Assembly (NCBI GenBank): GCA_037447655.1
Contig: JBBHKE010000729.1
Span: forward strand, 1 to 64,000
Direction: 5' to 3'
DNA: 64,000 nt
From: Zygnema cylindricum
Taxonomy: Eukaryota; Streptophyta; Zygnematophyceae; Zygnematales; Zygnemataceae
Numbering within the stretch: the stretch's first letter is position 1; every line of letters starts with the position of its first letter. The notes beneath the pieces were generated by a model. The model had not been told where the DNA came from, did no database searches, and saw nothing but the letters and a program-made list of their open reading frames with translations. Positions 1 through 10,669 of this stretch are shown in pieces. The position numbers and the translations under genes are program-made.

Positions 1-60
1 CTCTCCCCCCCTCTCTCCCCCTCTCTCTCCCTCTCCCTCACCCTCTCCCTCCCTCTCCCT
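1..60. repeat. CT-rich low-complexity tract
   Basis: Nearly pure pyrimidine sequence built on CTCTCCCT units at the window edge, of the same composition as the much longer tract at 3900-5130. It probably continues outside the window. No gene. Confidence 0.8.
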
Positions 61-1206
61 GTTTCAGCCAAGAAATTTTAGCTTTCTCCATGGATTCCCA
101 AGGGATAGGAGGCAGCATGGGAGGTTTAGAGGATGATGACACCCAACTACTTCAGATATGGAAATTGTACAAATGTAAAACTCATTAATATATATATATA
201 AATAATAAATATTAATGTGGAAATATGGGTTACTCGTTGCCACTTATTGATTTATGTTATATATTTGGAATTGGTATTGAAATTATATTGCATTTTGTGA
301 ATGGTAAAATATGTGGATTTATAATTTTATTGATGATATAATTAGAAGTGTGATTTCACAAATTTTGAATAATAGGTAATACAACCAGCTGCAGTAGCTC
401 TAGTACTAGCAGCTGCAGGTAGTTCTACCAGCTGCAGAAGAAGCATTACTGGCAGCAGGCAGCAGACTACAAAAAATATATATATATATATATAAAATGT
501 TCATTCGATATATCGCGAAATATTACATTGGCGATATACCAGCTTAATAACGCGATTTTTCGATAATTGATGTCTAAGCGATTATTGATTATCGGGAAAC
601 TAAAATTTGGTACATACCCAAAATCGGCAAGTGGTCCTCGATACACATCACTAATTATTAGTTACTGGCATGCCCACATATCACTTCCAACATTTATGAT
701 CGTGAAAGCAGCATTAATTTCTTCAAAATGTATGCAGTTGGCAAAATTAACAATTTCCATTTAGGACCACAACATTAATACTAGAGCCCACTGCACCTGC
801 AAACCCGATTAGCGTGAATTTTAAATGGTTTCAAATGTTGGAGTACCCAAAATTCTTTGAAAAATTGTGCAGACATATCAGAGCAAATCATGCATCAAAA
901 AACATCAGACAAACACATAAAAAAAAAGTAAAAAACTAAGCCACTTTGATATATTTGCCTTGGAATTTGTTGAAAATAAATTTAGACCACTGTACATAAA
1001 TGAAGCTGCCAAAAGGCAGCCAGCCAGGAAAAAAGAACTACTTGCTCTAAAAATAGTCTTTGATTACTCAACGAAGAACAAAACAACTGACATTTGCAGC
1101 TTTCATCTACCTTGAATATCTGATAAACAGACTTCCTTTCAAAAAACTTCCGAAATCTTTTAATTACTACAATTTTGAAGTTTACTAATAGCTTCTATTT
1201 CCTATC
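61..1206. other. AT-rich intergenic sequence, no gene seen
   Basis: Lies 3' of psaF. It contains a short cluster of CAGCTGCAG-type palindromic words at about 385-440 and a (TA)n microsatellite at about 478-495. The only open frame (567-764) shows no recognisable protein. No clear polyadenylation signal for psaF was identified. Confidence 0.5.
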
Positions 1207-1938
1207 TTATCGGGGAGAGACAGTGATGTTGGCGTCAGATTCAACCAACTTTCCATTTCTGAACTCGCTAACAGCGGCCAAAGGCCATGTAAATCCCTTT
1301 GACATGATACCCAAAGCAAGAGGGACATCAATGATAATCTCCTTCTCGGTAGGTTTTGCCTCAGTTTTGATGGCTTGGATGTACGCTCGTCCAACCCATC
1401 CGATCCATCCGGTAATATAGAGGAAGACGATTCCTGGATAGACGAACTCTCCAAGATGAGCCTGGTCACCATCGACGATCAAATGAGGAAGACCGTCTGT
1501 TCCGCAGAGAAGTCCCTGCTTGCCATAGTAGTCAAATCTCCTGTTGGTCTTCTCAATGGTTGCCTTCAAAGCAAGGGCAGGAGCACTGTCGGCAGAGTAA
1601 AGCTTGAGTCTCTTCTCAAGCTTCTTCACCTCAGCCTTCTTAACCTTAGCGAAAGCCTTGGAGTCCTTGCAAGGAGTAAGTCCAGCAACGTCAGCCATGG
1701 CGGACTCAGGGACGGAGGTACTGACGACAGCGGCCAAAGCGAGGGCAGTTGCAATCTTTCCAACCTGAGAAGCCATAGACTCATCCTTCTTCTCAGCAGC
1801 AGAGCAGACGGTCCTGGAAGCAACCTGCTTCACGAACATGGAAGCCTTGGTGGAAGACATGGACTGGCGAGAGCTCAAGTCCTTTGAGACAGCAGTCAAA
1901 GGAGACACAATGTTGGCAGCCATGGTTACGGAAGCCAT
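1207..1938 (-). CDS. psaF: Photosystem I reaction centre subunit III (PsaF) precursor
   Basis: Complete intronless 243-residue precursor of PsaF, the photosystem I subunit that docks plastocyanin or cytochrome c6 on the lumenal side. Residues 1 to about 55 are a Ser/Ala/Lys-rich chloroplast transit peptide. Residues about 57-82 (basic start, hydrophobic Ala/Val core, AMA before D83) look like a thylakoid-lumen signal, so the mature protein should start at DVAGLTPC. Supporting features are the lysine-rich donor-docking helix (about 98-112), two cysteines (C90, C145) likely to form the lumenal disulfide, the [12 protein letters not shown] block, one membrane span (about 165-188) and the EIIIDVPLA stretch. 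The C-terminus NITVSPR resembles green-algal PsaF as I recall it. Two further in-frame ATGs follow the first within 6 codons, so the exact start is slightly uncertain. The frame is intact, unlike everything else in the window. Confidence 0.96.
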   Translation of the reverse strand: MASVTMAANIVSPLTAVSKDLSSRQSMSSTKASMFVKQVASRTVCSAAEKKDESMASQVGKIATALALAAVVSTSVPESAMADVAGLTPCKDSKAFAKVKKAEVKKLEKRLKLYSADSAPALALKATIEKTNRRFDYYGKQGLLCGTDGLPHLIVDGDQAHLGEFVYPGIVFLYITGWIGWVGRAYIQAIKTEAKPTEKEIIIDVPLALGIMSKGFTWPLAAVSEFRNGKLVESDANITVSPR

Positions 1939-2310
1939 TGTGAACTACTGAGGTGGAAGAAAAAGCTCGTAAAAAGATTGGAGGAAAACAGAGTTGATAT
2001 CAAATTTCAAGCAGGTAGACTTTGTACTGGTTCAAGAAGTTTTGAGTGTAAGATTTTACATGGATGAGTTTTGCTGACATTGGGAAGGAGAGAAGATTTC
2101 CGTGGAACATGAAGACGTTCCGTGGAACGGGAGCCAATCAGTGAGATTTTTCCGCTAATGTTTCGTGACCGACGAAAGAGTCGTCCACTTAGCGGTGACG
2201 TTACATAACGAAAGCCAATCATAGCGGGAGAAAAAGTTTAACCAGCCAATCATCCGAAGTTTTTTATTTTCCGTGAGCCAATCACAGCTCGGTATAATCG
2301 ATAAGATGGA
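1939..2310 (-). promoter_or_regulatory. Likely psaF upstream region with four CCAAT boxes
   Basis: Read on the plus strand, AGCCAATC occurs at 2132-2139, 2213-2220, 2244-2251 and 2276-2283, always in the same orientation. It is therefore ATTGGCT-oriented towards psaF. A GATAAG I-box-like word lies at 2300-2305, a TGACGT core near 2195 and two TTCCGTGGAAC repeats at about 2098-2130. No convincing TATA box is seen; the leader is pyrimidine-rich, as reported for TATA-less photosystem I nuclear genes in plants. Function is inferred from position and motif density only. Confidence 0.55.
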
Positions 2311-2932
2311 GTTTTGCGGCAACACTCGCTTTGCTTTTAGAGGTCGTTGGACGGTCGGTTACAAAGTCAACTTCTAGCTGCCGCTAGCCGGCAAATCAGC
2401 GGTACTGTTGTAGCTCATCTTGCCCGTTAGAATTCCATCGGACGTGTGATGAAATCTCAGAACACTATCCGCAGTTGCCTGGAGCTTCAGTTCCTTTAAG
2501 GAGATTGGCGCACAGCAGATCGCCTACCAAACTCTTGGCTTTGTTTTTGACGGCAGAACAGCGTGGAGTTTGAAATCGTCAAGACGACCGTCACCTTTTT
2601 CTTTGCGAATTTCGCGTAACCTGGTGGTGATACCGTATTCAATTTCTGGCAGGCTGGCAGCGTTCGCTTTTTGACGTCCACATCTCGAAAACTCAGCCGT
2701 TCGATTTCAAATTTTGCTCATCATTTATGATCGTCAGCAATCCGTCCAATCTCAGAAGGACAGGACTTGACAATGTTCGTCGTTTAGGCTTGTGGCGTCC
2801 AAATAGCCTTCTTTGTGCCTTTTTTCTCAAAAGCTCAAACGCTGCCTTTCCGTAATACACAAAAAGCCCGTGTCCCGCGAGTAAATAGGTAAAGACGTCT
2901 TTGGACCAGCTTTTATGTTTCACAGCGGTGTA
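2311..2932. other. Spacer, no gene seen
   Basis: Mixed-composition sequence between the psaF upstream region and the transposon complex. Short open frames at 2496-2681 and 2693-2938 (minus) have no recognisable content. Confidence 0.4.
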
Positions 2933-3037
2933 CACCATGAATCCTTATTAGCGTTTAGAAATTATTAGTGTTAAAAAATAATTAGCTTTATTAACGCTAA
3001 TTTGAGTTTTTCAAGATTTCGAAAAAAAAGTTTACTC
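2933..3037. mobile_element. Left-end relic of an older pogo-like DNA transposon
   Basis: Begins CACCATGAATCCTTATTAG directly after a TA dinucleotide, matching the terminal repeat of the element at 3040-11254. Its partner end is at 11737 (inverted: CTCCGCCAATCGTTTTTAG, also next to TA). The two ends share about 20 of 28 terminal bases. The younger element seems to have inserted between them. Confidence 0.6.
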
Positions 3038-3899
3038 TACACCGCCAATCGTTATTAGAGTATATAATTCTAATTAGGGTTCTTAAAATTTTGATTTTTA
3101 TTCTCAAATAGGATACATGATTTTAATTTTTCCTTGACGTTAATTACGGTACCTTACAAAATACCGTACATAATGAAAGTACATTAATATCTAAATAGTG
3201 TTGTGTACGAACTATGTCAGACCGTACATAAATGTACCATTTGAAGTAAAAATTAAGACGCGCACGCATACGAATGTGCGTTCATAAAAAGTAATTTTCT
3301 TTGGTTGCCAAAAACCACGTTCGCACACGTTCGCCCACAGTCGCCTTTTCTGTAGTGTGAACATGAAATAGTTCGCTTGTGGAAATTCATTATAATACAG
3401 TAAAAGAATTGAACTGTGTCCTATGACACGCCAACATACGACAACGTAAAACTGTGAACTCACGTTTTTACTACTTTCGCCTTAGTTTATATTATTTTCT
3501 ACGGTTTCAGTTAACATAGACACTATTATATGTGCTGTGTATAATTAGCGTCAATGATTACCCTATTTCGGTGTCAAATTGGATTTGACTATGAATTAGA
3601 ATAGATGTATACGTTAAAAAGGGGACTATGTGACAAATGGAACACAAATTACAATCAATACTGTAAATAAATAGAATAAAAATACAGCATTTGGCGTTGG
3701 TGATATTTGGGGCGAGGTAACGCCAAATGCGGACAGTCCGCAAAATAAAAGATTCGCTTTGGACGAATCACAACCAACCTTTTTTTTTTTCCAGAGGGAT
3801 CTGATGTGTGAGCGTCGTCATTCTCACAAATTTGAATCATTTGAACAGGAAGCGAGCGAAAAGTCCGCTGCCACCATCATTTCACCTCCATGGATTCGT

Positions 3900-5130
3900 T
3901 GTCACGTGTGGCGTGTCCCTCTCCCTCGCCGTATCCGTCGTCCCTCCGTTTACAGCTACGTTTTCCTCCTCCAGACCTCCCTCTTCCCCTTTCTCTCTAA
4001 CATACTACGGCAATGTCCCTCTTTCCCTCTTCCATTTCTCTTATAACAACCTCCCTCTCCCTCTCTCTCTCCCGGTTGGCCTCTCCCTCTCCCTCTCTCT
4101 CTCCCACTCGACCTCCCTTCCCCTTTGTCAAACCCTCTCCCTACCCCTCTCCCTACCCCTCTCCCTCGCTCTCTCCCTCTCCCTCTTCTTCCCACGCTTC
4201 TCCTCTCTCCATTTTCCCTCTCCCTTCTTTCATCCTCTCCCTTTCCACCTTCCTCTCCCGTTCCTTCCCACCCTCAATCTGCCTCCCCTTCTCGCTCTCT
4301 TTTCAGTTGGCTCCCCCCTCGCCCTCTCCCTCTCCCCCTCCCTCTCCCTAAAAATCTGTCGTTTCTATCTTTTTCTCTCTCCCTTTCCCTACCCCTCTCG
4401 ATTTGGAGCCGCATGTACCTTTCTCTCTCCCTCTCCCTATTATTCTTAATCTGCTGCTCCCTCTCTCTTTCTCTCTTACTCTCCGTCTACCTCTATCTCT
4501 CCCCTCCCCCTCCCTCTCAACCTGCAGCTCTCTCACCCTCTCCCTCTCTCTCTCTCTATCTGTCGCTCCCTTTATCGCTTCCTCTATCGTAACCTCTACC
4601 TCTCTCGTCTCTCTCCTCTCTCTCCCTCTCTCAATCTGCCGCGCTCACTCCCTTCAACCTCTCCCTTTCCCTCATCCTCTCCCTTCCCGTTTCCCTCACC
4701 CTCTCCCTATGAACCTGTTACTCTCGCTGTCCCTCTCTATTCCTCTCCCTTTCCCTCTACCTCTCCCCCTCCCTCTCCTTCTCAACCTACTGCTCTCTCT
4801 CCCTCTCTCTCTCTCACTCAATCCGCCGCTCCCTCCCCCACTCTCTCTTAATCTGTCGCTCCCTCTACTTCTCTCTCTCTCTCACCCTTTCTCTATCCCT
4901 CTCTCTCTCCCTCTCAATCTGCCGCTCTCTAACCCTCGTTCCTCTCCCTTTCTCTCATCCTTTCCCTTTCCCTCGTCCTCTCCTTTTCCCTTTCCCTCAC
5001 CCTCTCAAGTGCCTCCTTTTCCTTCTCTCTCTCCCTTACCCTCTTCCACACCATCTTTCTCTCCCGTTCCCTCTCCCCCCCACTTAAAATCCTATGGTTC
5101 TTCACTTCCCTCTCTCCCTTTCCGTTGTAC
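3900..5130. repeat. 1.2-kb polypyrimidine tract (CTCTCCCT-type)
   Basis: Strand-asymmetric low-complexity sequence, almost entirely C and T on the plus strand, made of degenerate CTCTCCCTCTCC units with rare interruptions of the AATCTGCCGCTCCCTC type, which themselves recur every 60-130 bases. Long open frames here (for example 3808-4449 and 4403-5254) are compositional artefacts encoding Ser/Leu/Pro. It lies within the DNA transposon, downstream of the transposase gene. Confidence 0.9.
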
Positions 5131-5766
5131 TCGCCCAATAAACCTGCACAACAATGTCACTCATTTTTTGCCTAACTCCATTGTTGTTTGTTTTTCCTTT
5201 GTGGTAGGCACTAGATTTCATCCAGTAAGGCGATGCGGTTGGAGTAACAAATAGATGGATTGTGGGAATCTCATGGAGTTTGGTTTACTCCATTGAATAT
5301 TACGACTTTGAAATGAAATTGTACATTAATTAGAGAAGGTTAGGTGATTCTCCTTTTTTAGTGAGGGAAAATTTTATGGGCGATGTACATTTCGTTCATG
5401 TAGAAGAATCTCTATTTTAGCTCTGAAAAATTGGTAGTTGGTTGTACGTATTGTAAACGGTGGATGTGCTCGTCATTATAGGGCGAAGAAAATTATATAT
5501 ATTTTCATGTGTCCTCTTTTATTTCATTAATTGTAATACATTTTTATTTTGTTGTAACTATGGAACCTTTTAATTTTATTTGCCCACTTGTTGTATATGT
5601 TTACCCATACACGATGAAAAACGTGTGGCGCATGATAATTGTTTTGGTTTGGCACTGTCATTATTTCGCTTTCTCTCTCTCTTTTCGTTTCAAATTGTCT
5701 CTTTCCCTCACACACTCTATGTTTTCATTCATCTGTCTCTCTCTCCCTTATGCCATTCAGCGATCT
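5131..5766. other. Transposon interior, no gene seen
   Basis: AT-rich sequence between the polypyrimidine tract and the hairpin array. Nothing recognisable in either strand. Confidence 0.4.
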
Positions 5767-6245
5767 CCCTTATGCCATTCAGTGACGAGCCTTTACTGTC
5801 GCTGAATGGTATAGTTTCATTTTCTACCATTCAATGACGACATTGTCTCGGCGCTGAATGGCATGTTCCATCTTCTACCATTCAGCGACGACAGTGTCAA
5901 CATTCAATGGCAAAACTTTTTTCTCCCTCCTAATTGTGTTTTACTTCTACTTTCCATCTCTTCTCCTGTATTTATCTTAAACAAATCATCTTTGTCCCTT
6001 TCCCCTCCCTTATATTATCTGACTTTTGTTTTTTATTTCACACTCTTCTTTTACACCCTTAGTAGTTCGCTTACTCCCTCTCTCTCTTTTCCTATTTGTG
6101 AATCTCCCTTTCGCTCTTTCTTCAAGACTATCCCGACAATGAATGCACTGTAATTTTTGCCACTCAGCGACAAAACTATGTCGTCGCTGTATTGTATATT
6201 TTATTTCCTACCATTCAGCGACGACACTGTCTCGTCGCTGAATGT
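5767..6245. repeat. Array of five ATTCAGCGACGA hairpins
   Basis: Five short inverted repeats of one family: 5774-5811, 5827-5862, 5878-5910, 6160-6193 and 6212-6244. The last is perfect: CATTCAGCGACGA, a 7-base loop, then TCGTCGCTGAATG. The others carry one to several mismatches or lose part of an arm. They lie 3' of the transposase gene inside the DNA transposon. GCGACGAC-type hairpins are also seen in subterminal regions of some plant CACTA elements, but no CACTA terminus is present here. Confidence 0.7.
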
Positions 6246-8480
6246 TTGTATGATATTGCAATAAAGGTTGGGAATGAATAATACTCCACGTTTTGACACC
6301 ATCATTACAAATAAATGTCATTCATTAGTTTGGCCATACAACTTGTGTAAAATAAAACTGGCAACAAAAGTACAAAGAGGAATATAGTATTATTCAACGT
6401 GAAAGAAATAAATACAATCTAGCTTACATACTGCCGTAAAATAAAATTACAAATGTAAAACTACCAAAATAAAACTACAAAAAAAAAGCCAAAAAAATCC
6501 ACACTAAAAAAAGCCAAACAAATCCACACTAGTAATCACTTCTTTTACAACCACCCATTATCCATTTTACTAATTAAACAACCTCAGTATCAAGGTCCAT
6601 TAAATCATCGTAGTCCTCTAAGTCTTCGTAACCATTGGCCTCATCCTCATTAGCCTCATCCTCGTGAGTGTCGGCATCTCGAAGGCGTTGGAGTAAATCT
6701 CGTGCTGGAACCGAAGGAGGAGGCACCTCATCGCCCTCGAAATGGTTTCGCCATTTCATGATAATGATTTGCAAATCAACTGTGAGCATGCTCTCCTCCC
6801 ATTTCCCATCTTTCAACGACAAACCACACTGTATCATCGCCTTGCGAGCATACCCCATCCCATTTTTGTCCTTTATTTCGTTGACTTCGCGAATTGAGTC
6901 GCGTGCCAACTTCAAGAAAAATGCTTTCCAGGTCCAACAAGCTTTCCCGACCACGTTTTGCCCTTCGGCAAGGACCACTTGTGGCTCTCGACCCCCTTCA
7001 TTTTCCAGTCCTCCCATTTTCTTGACCATACCTCCTTCATTTTCGCAATTACAAATGAGTCGGCGGGTTGCACAAGATGTGTTGCACACGGAGGGAAAAA
7101 CTCGAGGATTGTTCTTTTTGCGAATAATGCGCGGTTGAACTCCTCGGACATGTTGTGGCCGCCACAATTGTCGACGAAGATGACTTTCTCTCGGCCACCA
7201 CGATCTCCCTGATAAGACCGCGGCTCCGCAATCCACTGCGGGAAGACAGTTTTGTCATTCCATCCGTTGGGTCCAGTTCGATAACAAACTCCTACAAAAT
7301 GAAACATTTGACGTAAATAACGATGTCAGTAATAAGTAGAAAATAAGTAACTCAATAATGTTAGCGGAGGAGGAATAAAGTTATAAGAGGAGTGGAAGAA
7401 GGGGAGATAGGGAAAATAGGAGGGTCGGATGGTGAGGGGAAGGGAGAGGGAAAGAGAAAAACGCAGATGAAAGGAAATGCATTTGGTATATCGTCGTGGA
7501 GGCCCTTAATAGGGTAACTATGAAGTTTGTTGGAGAAGATTATCATCAGAGATTCAATTCTTGCGTTGACTCCACCAGTGAGTCGTACCATCAAAGTCAT
7601 TGACTCACCGCCGCCCGCAACCTCCGCGTATTTCACCACCTCGTCCCCGCGAAAATCCAATGTCTTTTTATTGTCCATATTCACAATAACGTGGGTCTCG
7701 TCCATGTTTTCAATTAAATCCTCATTGAAGCGACCTAATATCCACAAAAATGTCAAAAAAAAAAACAAATTACACAAGTAAGTATGATGATATTGTCAAC
7801 GATATTTGGTTACTCAAATGCACTTACAACCCTCGAACAAAACATAAAATGTAAAACCCTAAAACATATATTAGAACACAAAGCAACGAATGTTAGAAAA
7901 GTACGAGGCTTACCCGACAAAAATCCTCTTTTTAACACTCCTATGTGATACGCCACCGTTTTTTCTATGTACTCCTCATTCTCCAGACTTAATTGGAGTT
8001 TTCCCTTTTGAGCCCTTGTAACAATATTATGCTTCTCATAAAACTGTTGATTCTAACGTTTCGTGATTTTAATTTTCATCTCTTTACCTTTTTTGTCAAC
8101 TAATAGCCTCAAATTCTCCTTCTTCATACATTTAATGACATGACAAGCAATGGTCCCCACAATGGTCTATGACATTTTCTTTCCCGCCTTTTTGAAACGA
8201 AAGAACTCCTCCACCAACTCCTTGTGTACCGCTGTCACCCACGGTTGTTCTTTCCTTCCCCTACCCGGTAGTGCTTTCGTCACCACCACGCTTCTTTTTC
8301 CAAAACCCGCAGATGATAAGGTGTGTGTAGTCGCCCTTATCCCTCTAAGTATAGCCTCCCTTTGTTTCCACCACCGCATACCTTTTTGGTATTCTGCCAT
8401 AAGAGCAAAGAAAAAAAAAAAAAAAACAAAACAAGTCAGTCATCATATTAAATTGAACGACTATACATTAAGATCAGATC

Positions 8481-8618
8481 AGATTAAGATCAGATAAGGA
8501 AATTGGTTAGACAGAAGAAAGATAAAGAAAGGGAGAGGAAAAGAGAGTGAGATTAAGATCAGATAAAGAAATTGGTTAGACAGAAGAAAGACAGGGAAAG
8601 GGAGAGGAAAAGAGAGTG
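8481..8618. repeat. Tandem duplication, 69-bp period, two copies
   Basis: Copies start at 8481 and 8550, both beginning AGATTAAGATCAGATAA and ending GGAAAAGAGAGTG. They are nearly identical apart from three or four substitutions. The block lies between transposase exons. Confidence 0.85.
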
Positions 8619-8779
8619 GGAGTGGGCACAGAGTGGGGCAAGGAGAGGGAAAAGGAGAGGGAGAAGGACTGTGAAAAGAGTGGGGAGAGAATCGGAAGGG
8701 AGAGGAGAATAAGGAGCTTTGAACTGCTTCGTTATTTTCCACTCCTTGCAATAACCTTCGAGGAAAACAAACTCTTCGA

Positions 8780-9445
8780 ATAGATTTCAGTTTCTTTTCG
8801 AAAAATTTCAGTTTTTCTCCGAATAAATTTCAGTTTTTCTTCGGATAGATTTCAGTTTTTCTTCTAATAGATTTTAGTTTTTCTTCGAATAGATTTCAGT
8901 TTTTCTTGAGATAGATTTCAGGGTTTCTTGGAATAGATTTCAGGTTTTCTTTTCTTCGGATAGATTTCAGTTTTTCTTCAAATATATTTCAGTTTTTCTT
9001 CGAATAGATTTCAGTTTTTCTTCGGATAGATTTCAGGTTTTCTTCAAATAGATTTCAAGTTTTCTTCGAATAGATTTCAGTTTTTTCTCGAATAGATTTC
9101 AGTTTTTCTTTGAATAGATTTTAGTTTTTTTTTCGAATAGATTTCAGTTTTTTTCCGAAAAGATTTCAGTTTTTTTTCGAAAAGATTTCAGTTTTTTTCC
9201 GAAAAGATTTCAGTATTTTTTCGAATAAATTTCAGTTTTTCTCCAAATAAATTTCAGTTTTTCTTGGGATAGATTTAAGTTTTTCTTCGTATAGATTTCA
9301 GTTTTTCTTCAAAATGATTTCAGGTTTTCTTCGAATAGATTTCAGTTTTTCTTCGAATAGATTTCACATTTTTTTCGAATAGATTTCAGTCTTTTTTGGA
9401 ATAGATTTCAGATTTTTTTCGAAAAGATTTCAGTTATTTTTCGAA
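8780..9445. repeat. 22-bp minisatellite, about 30 units
   Basis: Degenerate tandem repeats of a unit close to TCGAATAGATTTCAGTTTTT with 21-24-bp periodicity. Variation is mostly in T-run length and in the CGAATAGA word (CGGATAGA, CGAAAAGA, CAAATAGA). It sits between the first two transposase exons on the minus strand, so it is probably intronic. Confidence 0.92.
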
Positions 9446-10067
9446 AAACTAACGTCGTTGGTATTCGACGACAGTGCACGAGGATCGAACATATCGACAT
9501 TAAGGGGGGGGAACGAGAGGAAAACGGAGAGAGAAAACCTAACGCAAGCATAAAGGGAGAGATAAACTGCATGCCACAATATAAGCAAACTTTTAATAAG
9601 ACACACAATGTAGACAGCCAAAAAAAAAAATCAAATAAGGTAAGGAGAAAAGGTATAATATCTCACTTGGATAATAATCCCCCGTAAAGTGTTCAGGAAA
9701 ATGATTGAAGGTCCTCGGGACAAGGCTATCCTTTCCGGTTTGCATGACAATCCTCGATAATCCAGTTGATTACCCCATCGCGAGTAGATTTTGTCGAAAC
9801 TTGTTGAAGTTTGCGTCTCAACGACGGGGCGATTGCATGGTCCACACGTGGTGAGTCCGGAGGGCATTCCGGTGGTGAGTTTGGAGGTGAGTCGAAATCG
9901 GTTGTACCGCCTTCAATGAAGATGTCATCGTTCGGTGACCCTATCCTTTCACTTGCCTCTCCCTCTCCCTCTCCTTGAGCCCAATCCATCTCCTCCTCAA
10001 CCAGTTGCGGAAAAATTTCAGCGGGAGCCCTGCTTTTTGCCGCAAAAAAGGTGGTAATGGGCCACAT

Positions 10068-10473
10068 TTTTGCCTAAAATAATCACGGATATTGGGCAAA
10101 TAAAAATATGAGGCAATGGAAGAAAGATGTAAAAGCACAGCTAGATGCAAAGGGGGAGAAGAGAGTGCCATTGTTGGGTTGAATGATAGGTATACATAGG
10201 AAAAGAAAGGATGATATTGGGAAAAAAGGGAGGGAAAGCCTTCGCAAAGTTTGAACATTCAAAATTTTGAATCAAATATTTTGTTTAAAAGCCAAATATT
10301 TCAATTGGAAATCGACACAGTGATGGCGGGATAGTTTAATAATTTGGGTCAGTTTTGAGCGTGGGGGTATGCACATGGTTGGCAACTGACCTTTTTCATG
10401 AAAGAGGCGCGGGAAATATTGGCAGCTCATTGAATGCACGGTTCTTTTGAAACAGCAGCGGGTAAAACATGCG
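10068..10473. other. Transposon interior upstream of the transposase
   Basis: Probably the 5' untranslated/promoter part of the minus-strand transposase. An open frame at 9941-10258 overlaps the first exon in another frame and is not supported. Confidence 0.35.
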
Positions 10474-10669
10474 TTTTTTGTTACATCGTAATAGAGCCAT
10501 GATTTGCGTGGGTATCAAATGGCACGCGTGTAATTTGGGGCGACCAATCACATTACGCAAATTATCAACTTTTTGTTACATCGTACTAGACCCATAATGT
10601 TTGCGTGGATAACAAATGACACGCGTGTAATTTGCGGCGACCAATCACATTACGCGAAAAATCAACTGG
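10474..10669. repeat. Direct repeat of about 97 bp, two copies
   Basis: Copies start near 10474 and 10570. Both read TTTTTGTTACATCGTA, then a CGCGTGTAATTTG word, then GCGACCAATCACATTACGC. They are roughly 85-90% identical by eye. The block contains CCAAT and CGCG motifs and lies upstream of the transposase gene, so promoter duplication is possible. Confidence 0.8.

Larger units (their letters stand above)
6574..10067 (-). pseudogene. DDE_1 (pogo-like) transposase, intron-containing and degenerate
   Basis: Cut-and-paste transposase of the surrounding element, read right to left. A likely first exon is at 10067 to about 9726 (acidic/proline-rich, then basic). A second starts at about 8400 with EYQKGMRWWKQREAIL and the GRGRKEQPWV segment typical of the linker before the DDE domain; it has an in-frame TAG near 8166. 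The reading continues to a GT donor at 7913. The next exon, from 7734, carries the first catalytic Asp (ENMDETH). A further exon, from 7291, carries YRTGPNGWNDKTVF, the second Asp (VDNCGGH) and the FFPPCATHLVQPAD block. A frameshift near 6945 precedes the C-terminal part (6574 to about 6930), which ends in an acidic tail. The 179-bp intron 7735-7913 is GT-AG; the donor near 7487 is decayed or GC-type. The minisatellite lies in the presumed first intron. The family call is firm; the exon model is approximate. Confidence 0.75.

Noticed and set aside
360-445. CAGCTGCAG cluster as a regulatory site
   Set aside because: Short palindromic words without conserved spacing, far 3' of psaF; likely simple-sequence drift.
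3808-5254. Long Ser/Leu/Pro open frames in the CT-rich tract
   Set aside because: Composition artefact: a homopyrimidine strand rarely encodes stops. No domain, and all three frames are open in places.
5767-6245. Hairpin cluster as a CRISPR array or microRNA precursor
   Set aside because: Nuclear eukaryotic context, irregular spacing and no spacer structure rule out CRISPR; the stems (13 bp or fewer) are too short for a typical plant miRNA precursor.
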